A stretch of DNA of 64,000 bases from Chlorokybus atmophyticus (GCA_009103225.1 RHPI01002069.1:1-64000); one strand, 5' to 3'. Shown: positions 44,761 through 58,877, counted from the first letter of the stretch. The notes: generated by a model from the sequence alone, not told the origin. Made by a program: numbers and translations.

Positions 44761-47700
44761 TTACGTATGAAGCACATACTCAGCTACGTTGACGCCCTCG
44801 AGCAACCCAACTTCCTCTCCCGTCAGCTTCAGAGCATGGCGAAGAAGCTCGTTCACCGCAGGCTCTCTGAAGACAAACCAAAGCGTGCCGGCTGCTCAGC
44901 ACTAGAAACACAGCATTGGCAACAGTTGCTGAGAGTTACTCACCTGCAGCCAATGACTTCCACCAGGGGTGCGTAGAGCGTGAGTAGGTGAGTACGAGGA
45001 CGCCTTTGCATGCTTGAACCTTTTAGATCAGCAACGCCTGTGGCTGCCGTGCTTGGAGCAACACTCTGCAGCTCGCGTGCGTCTTGTAGGTGAGCCCGAG
45101 CCGCCAGCTGAGGATGCAGAGTCAGCTCACACAGCTCTTCTAACATAGCAGTCATCTCGTCAAGGCGGACACGAGGAAGGAGGAAGCCTCCTACAGTAGC
45201 ATCAGAGATTGGTTAACACAACGTGCACACAAGTAATAACCATGCAGTCGCCAACCGTAATGCTGCTATGCGTCTATCCCGAGTTTACTTGGGACAGACA
45301 TGCAAACCATTTGCGCAATGCCCGGTGCAGAGCATTTTCTAAAAAAGAGCTTATCCTGATTAGCAAGCTCAAATCAGCTGTTGCTCACCACTTTCCCTCT
45401 CGTCGTCAACCCAAGCTTGCAATATAGTCACACAGCGCGCGAGCAAGATGGGCAAGGTGATGCACGCAATGTCCAGCATGCAAACCTGCTGTGCACCTTC
45501 GCCAGATCCTCCGCGCCTGCACAAAGCACGTGCTTCTTTGTTGATCAACAACGTACCTGACCAAGTAAGAGTGAAATGTATATAAGTTGTGAACTTACCT
45601 GCAGAGCTGGAACAACTTTCGCAGGCACGCTTGGGCAAACCGCTCACTAATCTCAGGGTGATTGCTTCGAGACGGTCCAGCCCGAGAGCCAGGGCTTTGC
45701 GGAAGCAGCCGTGGGCGCTCTGTGCATATGTCTATCAACTGCACAAGGCAGCTGCGAACCTGTAAAATGAAAAACGATGTTAGGCAAGCAACGATGACTG
45801 GAAAAAGGTTACTGAGAGGTTTCAATGTGCCTGACCTGTGGCGGGGCCTCAGAGCAGGCTATGAGAACATCGTCCACAAGGAGATCAAGCATGGATATCT
45901 CCAGTTCCTCATCTTCCGCCGCTAACTGTGTGCTGATTGCCGTCAGCGGTACAGACTCGGACTGTTTTAAAAAGCCTGCCGGGCAGCTCGGTAACCGTCG
46001 AGTGGCAGTCAGCATGAATTCTTGGAATGCGGCACTCAATGCCTGCCAGACTAGTTTCACGTCTATGCTGTCAACTTGAGCCCTCTCTCTCAGTGCATTA
46101 AGTCCTACAGGTATGATGCTCTTGAATGCGGCCACTGCAGTCCGCCACAAGTGGGCTTCAGGGTTCTCTCGTCGAGTGAGCATCGCACTGGCAAGACATG
46201 GCACTATTAAATTGATTGATTCGCACAAAGACATGATGCTCATGTAATATGCATCGAGCAAACAAGCCGTGATGCAGACATGATGCTCACAAAACGAGCA
46301 CAACAATTGAAATTGCTGGCAAGACTGCCATAAGTCGTGCAGTTGTACCCCACGGGCTTGCCAGTTATTAATCATACCGCTTCAAAGCCAGAACAGCGTC
46401 GGTGAAGACCATAGCTTGCACTCTGGGAGGCGGTCCATTCCCATAGCAACCGGAAAACAGCTCGCCTGCTCTCTGAGCAAACTCCAGGGCGAAGTACTTT
46501 ACTGTTGTCGTGTTGTCAACATGACCATTTGATGTTTGCAAGTGTTGAGCGCGCGGGCCAGGGGAGGGTTCAGGAGTTGAACTTGCGCTAGGTGCTGAGG
46601 TTGCTTGGTATGATAACAACTGTCGCAGTAACCCTGGCCACAACTCGGTGTGGCGCGATTCAAGAGGAACAACCACTGCCAACACCTCCAGCACAGCCTT
46701 TTGCACTGGAGGCAAGGATCCCTGCAGCAAGGTCATTTGGGATTGGGGAAAAACCGACTTTGTCCTCATAATACGCGTTCAGGCTAATACATACCAAACA
46801 ATATGGGTTTACAAACAGGTTTCAGGGAAGATTACTTACTTTGGGATGAACTGGCTGATCCAGTTCGGCTGTTGGGTTGCAGGCGAACTCATTGAGCAAC
46901 ACAAATAGCAACTGCACGTCCTCGGCCTCGAGGACATGGCGGCAGTCCAAGTACAGCTCCTTCAGGTTGTTGACTATGTCCACACGAGTCTTACAGGGCA
47001 CAACGCACTGAGGCTGAGTGCATGCTTGCACAACAGCCAGCAGAGACTTCTGCACCACCAGCCAGTAGGAGCGGGGCATGACGCCGCAGCCCAAGTGGGC
47101 CTGCACTGCCACCTGAAGGGACTGCACTGCTGCGGAACAAACCTCCTTGCTACCGCGGCTGGCACTGTGTTCCATGAAGTTGATAATTGATGCCCATGCC
47201 ATATCAAACCTGCACACAATACAGTACACAGTCTCAGCATTGCACAGACCAGATAGTTCTTCAAAGCAAACACTTACCCGTCAATGGACAACAGGAGTGC
47301 AAAGTATGTGCGCAGCAGTTTGGCAATGCCCTTCAACGCAAGGACAACAGTTTCGTCCCACTGTTTCTGTTCCGAGTTCCGGCTGTGGTGCACCAACATC
47401 ATGACAGCGCGGCCCTTTTCGCGACCAAGCTCTTTACCAACATTTTCATCTGCAGATGATGTCGCAGCAAGATGACGAACGGTGTCACATAGTGGCAAAA
47501 GTATGTCGTATAAGCAACTGCGCCACAATGTCACCGACAGTCTGCCTCCGTGTGACACTATAGCTGCTGTTAGCGTGCGGACTGCACTATTGCGAACTTC
47601 AGGGCGGTGATCTGTGCATAAGGCCTGTGCAGCGAAACAACCATAAGTAAATATCGGCAATTCAGCAGCTCCTAAGCATTGCAGCAAGATACCGACAGAC

Positions 47701-50700
47701 ATGCTTCGCTCACCTTCAGGGCAACAAACATGGGCAGCAAGTACTCATCGACCTCGCTGACAAGTGGTAATGACTCAACAACATGTTTGTCAATGCTTGT
47801 AGCTCGCGTAAGGTTGTCCATACTCTGATTGCGGCTCAACAATTGCTCGTCAGAGTGCTCCCTGGCACAATTGGAAGTAAGTTTGAGTGTACTTAGAACA
47901 AACAACAATGACTTCTCTTGATCACCGACGGATACCTGCTGAGCGTGGCGTCATTACTCTCGGTATGTGCAGCACGTGTGCCTGCGCTGTTTGGGAGCAA
48001 GCCCTTGCCGTAGTAATCAGCCATGCTCCACAGAGAGCCTATTGCAGTCAGGCTGATGTTGAGGTCAATTTGTTGTGCGCCGTAAGTCATTGCCATGTCA
48101 ACACAAAGCTGAAGGCACGAAGCTGGCACGTTCGCCAAGCAGTCATTGACAACAAGCTGCACAGACTGAAAGGCCAGCTGCAGCGTACTATCCTCGTTCT
48201 GTGAAGCCACGGAGCGCAGAAGTTGGAGGATAGGCCGGTACCCCGCTGTGAGCACGTCACCGCGCTTTTGCAATATCTGCAGCAGAACGCGAAGGGCAGC
48301 AAGGCGGGTGTCGACTTTGGAAGAGTTCTGCGAGGTAAATCAAGTGTCAGAAGCCGCGCTTGCTTGCCATGTGGCATGTATAAGCACCTGAGGTCTAGTG
48401 TCCCTACCTGCAGCGCCAGTAAAGGCTCAAGGACGATGCATTCAAAGGGCTCAGTCGAGGAATCCTGGTTGCCTTTGGAGACAAACGCGAGCAAAGAAGC
48501 TTTGGAGGTGGCTCCCGGGCTGACTGCGTGCCTTGCCAGGATACGGTCCTCGCTGAGAATTGCAGTGATACACCGGTTGAGGGCATGCATGGCCACGCAG
48601 CGTACACCGGAGTGCTGATGCTGTGCAACATCCACCAAGTGCACAGCAATAACATCCCAGAAACTTTCTACACGATGCAGATTCACGAGCAGCGTGTCAA
48701 CCAATCGTTCAACCGCAAACAGTCGCGGGACTTGCTCTTTCAGTGCCGGCCCATTGGCAGTAGCAGCACCACCACCAATTGCCATGGTAGCGCCTAATTG
48801 ACTGGCGGTGTTAGTGCCCGCACCTGTATACACCCACAGCAACAGGGTCAGCAGACAGATCGGTATGTACTGAGAAATATACCCTGCCTTCGCGCGTACC
48901 GCTGAGAAAAGAATCTCGACCACTGGGTTTGATGAGAAGGTTGGAAACGTCAACGAGAGCTTTGACGAGGTGAAGAACAGCATCGTTGGACATCATGGCG
49001 GTACTTTCAAACAGCTGCGACGTGAGTGTGGACAAGATAGTTATCTCACTGGACTGCCGGCCAACCGCCTGCCCATCTGGTCTGCGCGTGCTCCCTGCCT
49101 CTTGAGTAGCCGCATGCGGTGATGCAAGCACGCGATCCAGAGCAGCCAAGGTCTCGAGAACCAACGCCCATGAGGGTCCGAGCAAGTCATCCAGGCGATG
49201 CGCTACGTTGAATAGGGTACGCAACGCGTGTATGTTGGTTGGGTTCAGCATCACAGCCTCACGCGAATCGGCGTCTGAAGGCCGCTTGTCTCCTTTATCT
49301 ACACTGGAAACTCCTGCAAAATCCGTTTGCATCTGCTGCTAGACAAGCAGAACCACGTGGACCAACGTCAGATCTGTACCTGTGGTGGGGTTTACGAGCG
49401 TAAACCTGCACAGAGATGCAAGCCAAGCGTCACGCGGATGAACAATTTGAAGCAACCCGCACGCCTGAGTAAAGCAGCTGTAGCCTTTCAACAGCGCCAA
49501 CAGCAAAGCTTCGCTGGTTGTCTTGGACAGCAAAAACGCCAAGGCATCCAGTTCGGTCCTCCAAACAGACTCTACCATTTGAGCACAAATCTGCAAATTC
49601 AAGTGCAGCATGAATACGTGTCGCCTTGCAGAACTACCCACCCAACAATTGCGTATACCTGCAGGCTCCGGTCTTGAGGCAACATGGCTCCATCCTCGCT
49701 TGACTGCCAGAGTCCGTCCGTGACGGGAAGGCCGTCCAGCTCCGGATTGGCAACGGCATCAGGAACAACAGTCGCTGCAAACGTAGGGGAAGGCAGGCCC
49801 TTGCCCTCAACAGCACAGTCAGTCAGTGTTGATATGGCAGTGATGACCCCAAGAAGGCACTCAACCGCCAGGCACACCACATACGCCTCCCCTGCCACTG
49901 AGTAGTTGCCAGAGCCCGACTGCTCGGAGTCCACCAAAGACGCATCCACGCCCTTCGCGCTACCTTTGAACATGCGCTCCATGGCTAGCATCACTTCCTC
50001 AGACGTCTCGCTCGGCTGCTGCAGAAGGTGGACCACCCGAGCAGCAGCCACAACAACGTCCGCAACAACATTGGTTGTCTTTGGTCGCAAGTCAAAGGTG
50101 TCATAAAACACTCGAATCACCCGCACATCGGTGGCAAAAGCCCTGATCACTTCCAATACGTACGCACGGTGCCACAAGGGAACATCGGTTTGTGGATCCA
50201 GGCTCTTGAGGAGCATTGTAACAAACACTTCACATTCAGTAGTAATGATCCGGCAGAAGTAACGCATGACAGCACCAACTGTCTTCAGCACTTGCCGACG
50301 CACAGCTGGCTCGCCAACGTCCCCTGCACCCTGCCAACATGCGACCAAGATTGCGGCTCTTACACTCATGCTCTCATACTGTTTAGGTGTTACGCAATTT
50401 GCGCGTGCACTGCGTACCTCAGCTCGCATTGAATTCATCAGCAGCGAACAGACCTTTTTCTTTAAGACCTGCACCACGCAAGACAGCGGTTGCAATCAAT
50501 GCTTCCTACTGCCATGTGGACACAACCCAAGTGCAAAGCATACCTGTTGAAACTGCAATAGCTGACGAAACAAAACTGGATAATGAGACAACATGTACCT
50601 GCGGATCGCACAATTCAGTCGCTAAAAGACGCAAGCTTCAAAAACTTTCTGGTCTGTCAAGCACGCACTGCCCTCGGTACTTGATTAATGAGGTTTCAAA

Positions 50701-52464
50701 GAGAAGACGCACAGACACTGAGAGGCAATGCAGGTTACTTACTCAATCATATCAAAGGCTAGCGCGCGGGACATGCCTTGAACTCGAAGCCACGACGCCT
50801 GTAGACATCAAGTGATATGCACACGGAAGAGGCATGCATCAACATCAACATCAAGCAAAGGCAATGATGCTAACAATATAACGTCACCGTGTACCTGTCC
50901 ACCACCAGCCAATGTGCAGAGATCCTCAAAAAAAAACAACGCCGATCGAGCGTACACTGTATGAGAGGGCCTGCGTAGAGGGACTGTTGACTGTTGCAAT
51001 GAATGACACACAGCAACCGTCGGTTGCATACCTAGGATCGCCAGTAAATGCAGTTGCATTCGTCAATCCCTCTGCGGCCACGGTTCGTTCAAACATAAGT
51101 GCAGCTGCTTGCCGAATAGTTGACACTGCCGTCCTGCATTACCAAAGACCTGGCAGTTGGCAGGCTGCTCGTGTATACAGCATTGCTCATTGCTGCTGCA
51201 GCAAACTGTGTCTTGTTGTGCAACAGCTCGTCACAGCACAAGCAATGCTAACCGCTTCCAAAGGCATGCAACTAGTCAGCAACTCACCTATGCACGCTGT
51301 CGGCACTGCGAGCATTGCTGAGCAGCCGCAGGCAGATACTCAACACCAAAGCAACGCTCTCCTGTGAGGTGACTAGCAGTCAGCAGCACGTAGTCATCCA
51401 ATCACAAAGGGTGAGCTGACATGTTTGTTATGTTACTGGCAAATTGTTGCAAGCTACGAGGCCAATACACAACGCATGTCATGCTTGCCTCCTCCGTGGG
51501 GTGCACAGAGGATTGAAACAGCGTAAGCACAGTCTGCAGAACCTTGAGCTGAACGTCTTCATCCTGTACATCTGCGTGCTGCACGCCGGTCATGTTCAGC
51601 GATAAAGACAACATGTAGAAGGCAGTAGGCAGAACCACTCAAACACTACAACCAAGTCGAGAGGCGATGCAAGCACAGCTAGAAGGCCCCACTGTAGGCA
51701 CCTGTCGTAGAGTAGCAATGATCGGCGGCAGAGCGGCTGCCTCGACGGCATCATGCGCTGCCAGGCGTTGCAAGCAAGCCAGGCCATGAATGCTCAACTT
51801 CGTATCGCGCTTGCTGCAGCAGAGCAAATAGCACCGCAAAGCTTCATCCACGACAGGCAAGCCGTTTTGCACTGTTGTTGCGCGCAGCTGCAGTAACAAG
51901 CATAACACAGTCACCATCCAAGGAGTGCAGCATTGTAGTCGCTGCCAAGTTGAGACAGAATTGTACAGCAACATTGTGTATATTGCACCATGATGGTTAG
52001 CACAATTAGTACCCCTGGTTTAGGCGTCATACACAATAAACTGTGAAGCACGGTTTTGTAGATCCAACAGATTGCCAACGGCACCCACTGTGTTTGTCAG
52101 CAGCATAGCAACGTTCCTAAGTGCATGCGACCAACGTGGATATAGTTAACTGTCGGTCATGCTGTAGCTGTGACCAGTACAATGCCAAAGTAGCAACAAA
52201 CACACGGAAACTGTCCTGACATGTTGCATGCAATGACAATGTTTACCGACCCAAAACAATGCTGTGTGACTCCTGCAAGCTGCACCCACACTGTCAGCAA
52301 GCGAGATTCCTCTATACCTTGGCTATGCCTTTCTCCGCTGCGTCCTTCACCTCAGGGTGCTTCCGCTTGGCTTCGGCAGCGAGGGAGCGCAGATCGGCCT
52401 CCACCACAGCGATGAAATGTGCTGCGGTGGAGTCCGACCTGCCTCGGCTATCCACTGCAGTCAT
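44761..52464 (-). CDS. MON2: MON2 homologue, Golgi/endosome trafficking scaffold
   Basis: Large armadillo-like scaffold related to BIG/GBF Arf-GEFs but lacking a Sec7 domain; works with Dopey and a P4-ATPase flippase in endosome-to-Golgi transport. ATG at 52464, stop at 44761. Early exons in phase: 52464-52318, 51887-51702, 51578-51489 (GC donor), 51361-51288, 51133-51032, 50970-50895, 50798-50743, 50598-50544, 50468-50418, 50330-49659; last exon 44866-44761. One short exon between 52317 and 51888 is unresolved, and I did not place every later boundary. DCB-like N-terminus (DLRSLAAEAKRKHPEVKDAA), then IHGLACLQRLAAHDAVE, ALFFFEDLC, TECEVFVTMLLKSLD, LNPTNIHALRTLFNVAHRL, the diagnostic DHRPEVRNSAVRTL and LVHHSRNSEQKQWDET, and a C-terminal helical region. 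No Sec7 glutamate-finger motif is seen, as expected. It appears intact; about 1,600 residues. Confidence 0.9.
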
Positions 52465-52724
52465 GCTTGCGCTCAAGCTGCTGCGTAGAAACCGTCACTG
52501 CAGGATGCTATCAACTAGTAACTGCTGCTGCTGCTGCTGCTTCTCTCCCCGCAGGCTAGCGCTGGCCTCCATGCTGCGGGACAGAAGATCCGCGAAGCCA
52601 ATCCTCCATGACATATATGACGGTATTAATCAATGGCCAGCATGCTCAGGGGCACACCCCTGCCCGCCACGGCCACCGCCACCACCGCCTGTCCTGGTCG
52701 GTCGCCACGTGGCGATCTAGCAGG

Positions 52725-52733
52725 AAACCCTAA
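52725..52733. promoter_or_regulatory. Telo-box upstream of MON2
   Basis: AAACCCTAA about 260 bp upstream of the MON2 ATG at 52464. Confidence 0.5.
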
Positions 52734-52761
52734 TTTTGGTCACGTCTGCCTAACTCGAATC

Positions 52762-52764
52762 AGA

Positions 52765-52809
<45 letters not shown>
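52762..52809. repeat. (GA)n microsatellite
   Basis: About 48 bp of GA dinucleotides with one C interruption. Confidence 0.9.
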
Positions 52810-52810
<1 letters not shown>

Positions 52811-52848
52811 CTGCGAGTGTTTAGGCAAAACTACTGTACAGATCGTGA

Positions 52849-53034
52849 GCAAGAGCTGATATGGCTGTGATACAGCGCTCCTAAACGTTTTACCGGGTTC
52901 AGAGCGTAGCTTACTAAGGTATTGTGTAACTGCTTATCTGGGCAAGAGCTGATATGGCTGTGATACAGCACTCTTGAGCTTTACACCGGGTCCAGAGCGT
53001 AGCTTACTGAGATGTTGTGGAACTGCTTATCGTG
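52849..53034. repeat. Tandem duplication, two 93-bp units
   Basis: Units 52849-52941 and 52942-53034 both begin GCAAGAGCTGATATGGCTGT and share GAGCGTAGCTTACT and AACTGCTTATC, with scattered substitutions only. Confidence 0.88.
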
Positions 53035-54238
53035 CATATATTGTATGCTAGATTCGCAACATGCAAGGTGTGAAACATACACAACACCAGCACAGCATGC
53101 AGCACTGCATACAATATCTCTGTGCTGCCCGAGTTCCATGCATGAGGGGTATTCATTGAGTGCTTTGTTGCGCAAGTTACATGTGCGGATGTGCAGAGCA
53201 GGGCAGCAATACTATGGCGTGTCCGGGACACACTTGCACATGCAGTTGAAGCAGAGCAGCACGCAACAGGGGATGGCAGCAACGACAACCAGGTAATAAC
53301 TACGACATTAACAAACAGGTGAGTAGGTGCGTGCAGACATGTGGGGAGCAAGCAATTGCCCGCATGCATGCAATGCTGTCATACTGTTATACACTAACAC
53401 TAACAAGCAATACAATGCCATGTGCTGCCATGGACTGACTCTGCTAGCCTAGACACACTTCACCACCACCCACTTGTGTCACTGGCTAACCCTAACGCGC
53501 TAACACTAAACGGCTTGCTTGCTGCGACTGGACAGCCAGGGCACAGCAGGCTCAGGCAGCGGGTGGCGGCGGGGGCATAAGCATTGTCGTTGTCGTTCTT
53601 GCAGACGTCCTTGCAGTCAAGCCGGTCGCTATCCACGCCAAGCGCTAACCCACGCTCTGTCTACAGGTATAGCCATACGTACTTGCTGGCTGTCGATCGT
53701 CTTCAATGTCGGTTACACTTAGATAGTTGCACTACGCCCCTAGCTAAGCCCTCTGGTGAATAAAGCTCTGTTTGGGTTGGTGGTTACGCGTGTGACTGCC
53801 ATGTGTGGGACTGTCATGTGTGTTTGCATCAGACAAAGTGTGAGCGCATGAAGGAGCAGGCTATTCAATGTATATATGCATACTCCCTACACGCAGATGT
53901 TCTATTCACGATACAACTCTATCTGTCACAAATACCAATCGCCAATAAATCTACATCAGTATCGTGTGCAGTAACAACAGATGCAAAGGCGCATTCATCA
54001 CCAGAGAGCTAAACTGTGTGTCTGCTCACAGCACTCGACGGGCATATCCAACATACCAAGGTAAAACACCAAGACGCTGCCAGCAGGTGTTGAGCATGGA
54101 TATTATGATACAGCCCTCAAATACCGACAACTTCAGCAGCTATATATACAGAATGTTACCCATGCGTGCAACCAAAACCCAGTCCTAATCCAGTACTTAG
54201 TGCCAAGCTAGTCAACACCCTAGATTGTGCCAACAGAG
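53035..54238. other. Intergenic, no gene recognised
   Basis: Contains CTAACCCTAAC near 53486 and TGCATGCA-type words. Short frames only; probably includes SufB downstream sequence. Confidence 0.5.
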
Positions 54239-56377
54239 TTACCCAACGCTGCCCTCCAGCTTCAGGCTCATTAACCCATTAACTTCAGCAGCAAACTCGA
54301 GCGGCAGCTCGTTAAAGACATCGCGGCAGAAGCCACTGATGATCATGGCCACAGCTTGCTCAGTGTCAATACCCCTCTGCTGCATGTAAAACAACTGATC
54401 CTCGCCAATCTTGCTTGTGCTGGCCTCATGCTCCACCTTAGCAGAAGGCTCCCTCACCTACAGGCCGGCAATGGTTACATGCCTAGTACAACACGCATAT
54501 ACATAACAGACAACTGTTTTCCCAACAAAAGCACCAACACCAAATCTTACCTGGATGTATGGGTATGTATTGGCGCCAGCATTGTCACCAATGAGCATGG
54601 AGTCACACTGTGAGTAGTTGCGTGCTCCTGCTGCGTTGGGCCCAATGGACACCAGCCCCCTGTAGCAGTTGACAGACTGCCCTGCGGAGATACCCTTGGA
54701 CACAATGCGGCTGCGCGTGTTCTTGCCAACATGAACCATCTTGCTGCCTGTATCTGCTTGCTGATGGTTATTGGTCAGCGCCACCGAGTAGAACTCCCCA
54801 ATGGAGTTGTCGCCAGCCAACACCACACTTGGATACTTCCAGGTAATGGCAGAACCTGTCTCCACTTGTGTCCAGGAAATCTTGGACTTCTTTCCAGCGC
54901 AAAGACCACGCTTGGTCACGAAGTTGTAAATGCCACCCACACCATTCTTGTCACCAGCATACCAGTTTTGCACCGTGGAATACTTGATCTCAGCGTTGGC
55001 TGCGCAGTAAAGCTCGACCACTGCTGCATGGAGCTGATTCTCGTCATATGATGGCGCTGTGCATCCTTCAAGATAGCTAACATAGCTGCCCTCTTCTGCA
55101 ACAATCAGTGTGCGCTCAAACTGCCCCGTCTCGCTGGCATTGATCCTGAAGTAAGTAGACAAGTCCATAGGGCAAGTGACGCCTTTGGGTATGTAGCAAA
55201 ATGAGCCATCGCTAAACACTGCAGCATTCAGAGCCGCATAGTAGTTGTCTCCAATGGGGACAACACTGCCAAGGTACTTCTTGATGAGGTCCGGATGCTC
55301 CTTGACAGCCTCTGATATTGAGCAGAAAATGACGCCTGCCTCTGCCAGCTCCTTCTTGAAGGTAGTGGCAATAGACACGGAGTCGAACACAGCATCCACA
55401 GCCACCTGCCGGACATTGGCCAGCCGTTTCTGTTCACCCAATGGTATCTCGAGCTTTTCAAAGTACTTCAACATCTCTGGATCCACCTGTATAAAAGCAG
55501 TACAAGCTGTTGTAGAACCTACAGCAAAACACTACTACTACACTACTTGGACAAATACAACTACTAAACTACTCTGAGGAACGACAGTGTTACACGAACA
55601 CGAACCTGATCCAAGCTGTCCAGTGTGGGCTTATTTTTCGGCGCTGAGTAGTAGCTGATAGCCTGAAAGTCAATTGGTTTGTACTTGTTGTCGCTCCACG
55701 TTGGCTCCTTCATGGTTTGCCATTTCCGGAACGCTTTCAACCTTGGGCCAGACACAGCCGCTGAGATCATCGTTGACATGTCTACTGTGTCAACTGCACA
55801 AGAAACTCAACATGCACGCTACCTGAACTCCAGCATCCAGTCCGGCTCCTCCTTCTTTGCAGAGATCATACGAACCGTTTCCTCATTGAGACCTTTAGGG
55901 ATTGTTTCACTCTCGATGTTGCCAACGAACCCATACTTGTACTCTCGCTCCAAGAACTTGCTGATCGTGTCATCGCTAGCAGACTTCTTGGGTAGCTGCA
56001 AGTAACAGACAAACCCACAATCGATGGACCTGATCGTTATACGTATGAAGCAAAAGCGCACCACGACTTGCATCCAAATAGCTTGCAGAAGCTACGCTTG
56101 AACACAAGCTAAACAAACCACGAAATGAATGCCGACGCTGGCTGCTACTTACCACAGGCATGGGTGCAGGCTCTTGGATAACCTCAGCTCTGGTGCTGCT
56201 GACTGGCTGCTGCCTTGTGCTGACCGACTGGGGTAACGACAACGGCGATCCAAATGCGCTACTCCGCTTCGCTGACAACTCCGTCTTCGTCCTAGACTCA
56301 GGCCTGGTCGCAGGAGCCCGGAACAGCAACCTCTCTGCTGGCACCGCCGCCGCAGCGGCGGTCATGGCAGCTGCCAT
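54239..56377 (-). CDS. SUFB: SufB, plastid Fe-S cluster assembly scaffold
   Basis: Core of the SufBC2D scaffold that builds Fe-S clusters in plastids; plant name ABCI8. Five exons (56377-56153, 55995-55823, 55741-55606, 55486-54551, 54457-54239) join in phase to 562 residues, matching plant SufB (about 550-560). Residues about 1-75 are Ala/Ser/Arg-rich and transit-like. The core has the EYKYGFV N-terminal motif, [60 protein letters not shown] (candidate cluster-site Cys), the [10 protein letters not shown] and [14 protein letters not shown] beta-helix rungs, and [21 protein letters not shown] near the C-terminus. No intein or frameshift. Head to head with the enoyl-CoA reductase, 614 bp between starts. 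Confidence 0.97.
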
Positions 56378-56552
56378 GGCGGAAACCAAGTCCTCTCAAC
56401 CAAGCTCCTCAGCACACCAAATTCACTTATGTCCGTATATCCCGGTTCACCACACACCCAGGAACACAACCACTACCACAGCCGACACTGACGACCGCTC
56501 CCGTCGACGACACCGCCAACAACACCGCCGCTAACTTCTGCCAGGCACACGC

Positions 56553-56560
56553 TAGGGTTT
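56553..56560. promoter_or_regulatory. Telo-box-like motif in SufB/TECR promoter
   Basis: TAGGGTTT between the divergent ATGs at 56377 and 56992. One base short of the full nonamer (preceded by C). Confidence 0.45.
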
Positions 56561-56991
56561 CCAGCTATGCAGAAAAAGGCACCGATATCGCTGCATTATG
56601 TTGTGGTATTTGCTTGCTGGCACCTAGCAAGCGGATATCAGCGCTTCACAGAGGGCTGTACGCATCGCAGCCCCGCGCTGCGCTCTTCAGGCGAATCTCG
56701 CAACCGGGCAGCGCGCCCTGCAATCTGGGCGAGAGGCCATCTGCCAATCAGCGCCCGCGCCTCTACGGGCCGCCCAAAAGTTCCAAGTGCGACGCGTGGA
56801 GACTCTGAAGACCGTAAGATTGTAACGCAGTGATGTTGGAAGGATGTTGGAAGGAAAAGTAGATTCGGAAGGTATGTCAATGGCAGAGATTTACCGGAGC
56901 TTGTGTAAGTTAGCCGTTTTACTTCCCAGGGCGGCACTGGTGAGTGGGTGTGGCCCGCCGCGTGGGCGTTGGCGTTGGCGTATGCGGAGCC

Positions 56992-58322
56992 ATGCGCGTA
57001 GACGTCGTTACGCGCAGCGGCAGGGTGCTGATCGCAGGGATCGAGCTTCCTGACAGCGTGAGTGCTGTTTTCACGGCATTGGTTATGCATGAGTCATTTT
57101 GCCCCGTCGCATGCAAGCGCTTCACCATGGTGTTTCGTTACAGGCGCTTGTGGAGGAGCTAAACAATGCAATCTACACGCGTGGTAAGAGTATAATCAAT
57201 TGCTGTGTTGGTAATGGTATAAAGCTTTGTTATCATTCTATGGTTGCTGCTGCATTGAGTTCCAAGCATGTTCGACAGTCCAGTCCCTTCCAGCATGCAA
57301 GCTGCCGATTGTGCCAGAGTGACTCATGTTGGTCATAATGACCAGCCGTTTCATGCACTCCAAGCTTCACACAACAATTGTCTGCTGGCAGTGCGCAAGT
57401 ACCACCCAAGCAGGCAAAGGCTGACTGTTGCGCAAGGAGTAGGCGGTGAGCAGCAGGCTGGCAAGCCAGTGGCACTGCAGGCTGGATCGAAGCTTCTAGA
57501 CTATTTTCCAGGAAAGGGTGGAACAGTGGTGTTCAAGGACCTCGGGCCGCAAGTGGGCTGGTCCACAGTGTTTTTCTGGGAGTATTTCGGGCCGCTGGTC
57601 ATTTTCCTCTCCTTCTGGCTTTTTCGCCACCGCATATACGCACACAAGCAAGCAAGGCCTCTGCATGAAGCTCAAACACTTGGAGTACTCTACTGCGCTC
57701 TGCACTACGCCAAGCGGATACTAGAAACCCTTTTCTTGCATAGGTTCAGCCATGGCACAATGCCTTTGTTCAATCTATTCAAGAATTGCGGGTACTATTG
57801 GGCCTTCTCGGCTTATATAGCGTACTTTTTGGTGCACCCGCTGTACACGCCGGTGCCGAAGGCGCAGATATATATTGGCTTCGCGCTCGCGCTGCTCAGC
57901 CAAGCCTCCAACCTGTATTGCCACTTGATCCTGGCAAACCTGAGGCCGCCCGGGTCAAAAGAGTACAAGATCCCGCGCGGGTTTCTGTTTGAGTATGTCA
58001 CGTGTGCCAACTACACCACGGAGATATATGGCTGGCTCGGCTTCAACATCGCCACACAAACCCTCTCTGGCTACCTCTTCATGCTGGCTGGCGCTGCACA
58101 GATGGTCGCGTGGGCGCAGGCCAAACATAGTCGCCTTCGCAAGGTACCACATTTAACTGTGTGTTAACATCTTTGACTACTGCTTGTCCCTCTGCAGGTT
58201 ACAACACCTTACAGTTTTAAGGTTGCTGATATGTGCTCTCTTGTCTTGTGCAGACATTTGATGGCAAAGAGGGTCGGCCGCGGTACCCTAGACGATGGGT
58301 TATCTTGCCATTGCTGTTGTAG
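56992..58322 (+). CDS. TECR/CER10: Very-long-chain trans-2-enoyl-CoA reductase (ER)
   Basis: Catalyses the NADPH-dependent last step of the ER fatty-acid elongation cycle, feeding sphingolipid, storage-lipid and wax synthesis. Exons 56992-57057, 57144-57183, 57392-58143 and 58254-58322 join in phase to 308 residues, the usual length for plant and animal enzymes. A ubiquitin-like N-terminus ([21 protein letters not shown]) leads to [10 protein letters not shown], then several transmembrane helices, the [21 protein letters not shown] block, and the steroid-reductase-type C-terminus with [12 protein letters not shown], containing the Tyr expected to act in catalysis, and the ending [13 protein letters not shown]. 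Exon 1's ATG precedes a short promoter shared with SufB. Confidence 0.95.
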
Positions 58323-58877
58323 CAAAGCTGCCAACGTACAGAACAATGGGAACTATGCTGCATGCAAGTGTTGGGGCGGTGCATACTGGCTTACTCAGTT
58401 CGTGAGCATGAACCTGGCTTGGTAGCAGACTTGAGCTTGTGTGGCAGGCGATACATGCTCAAGTGCCTTATCAGTCGCCATGTGATCCGCAAGTTAATAG
58501 TTGGCACCTGTGATTGCAGTTGAGCCGCAGCGGACCTGGCACCTGTGGTTGCAGGAAGTTTCGCAGCCTGACTGTATGGGTATTATTACCATGGCTGCAC
58601 CTGATACTGTCTATGCTAGTACAAAAATGATGCCGCGCAATCCTAGCAGCAGCGACATTGTGTGCATACATGCGAAGTGCAATGGTAATGCAAAAAGCAT
58701 AATTCTGTGCATGGCACAATGTGCAAAGGATCAACCCGATAATGCTGTCATGCACGTGTGTAAAATGCATGTGCAATGCGTGCACAGGGGCGTTGTTGTT
58801 CAAATGTCCTGACACTTCTTGCGCTACTAGTTGTATCATACAGGCAGGATGCAGTGCAGGAAATGGCTGATTGCCGG
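58323..58877. other. Intergenic, convergent 3' ends
   Basis: Between the TECR and MESD-like stops. Likely 3' untranslated sequence; nothing further seen. Confidence 0.6.
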
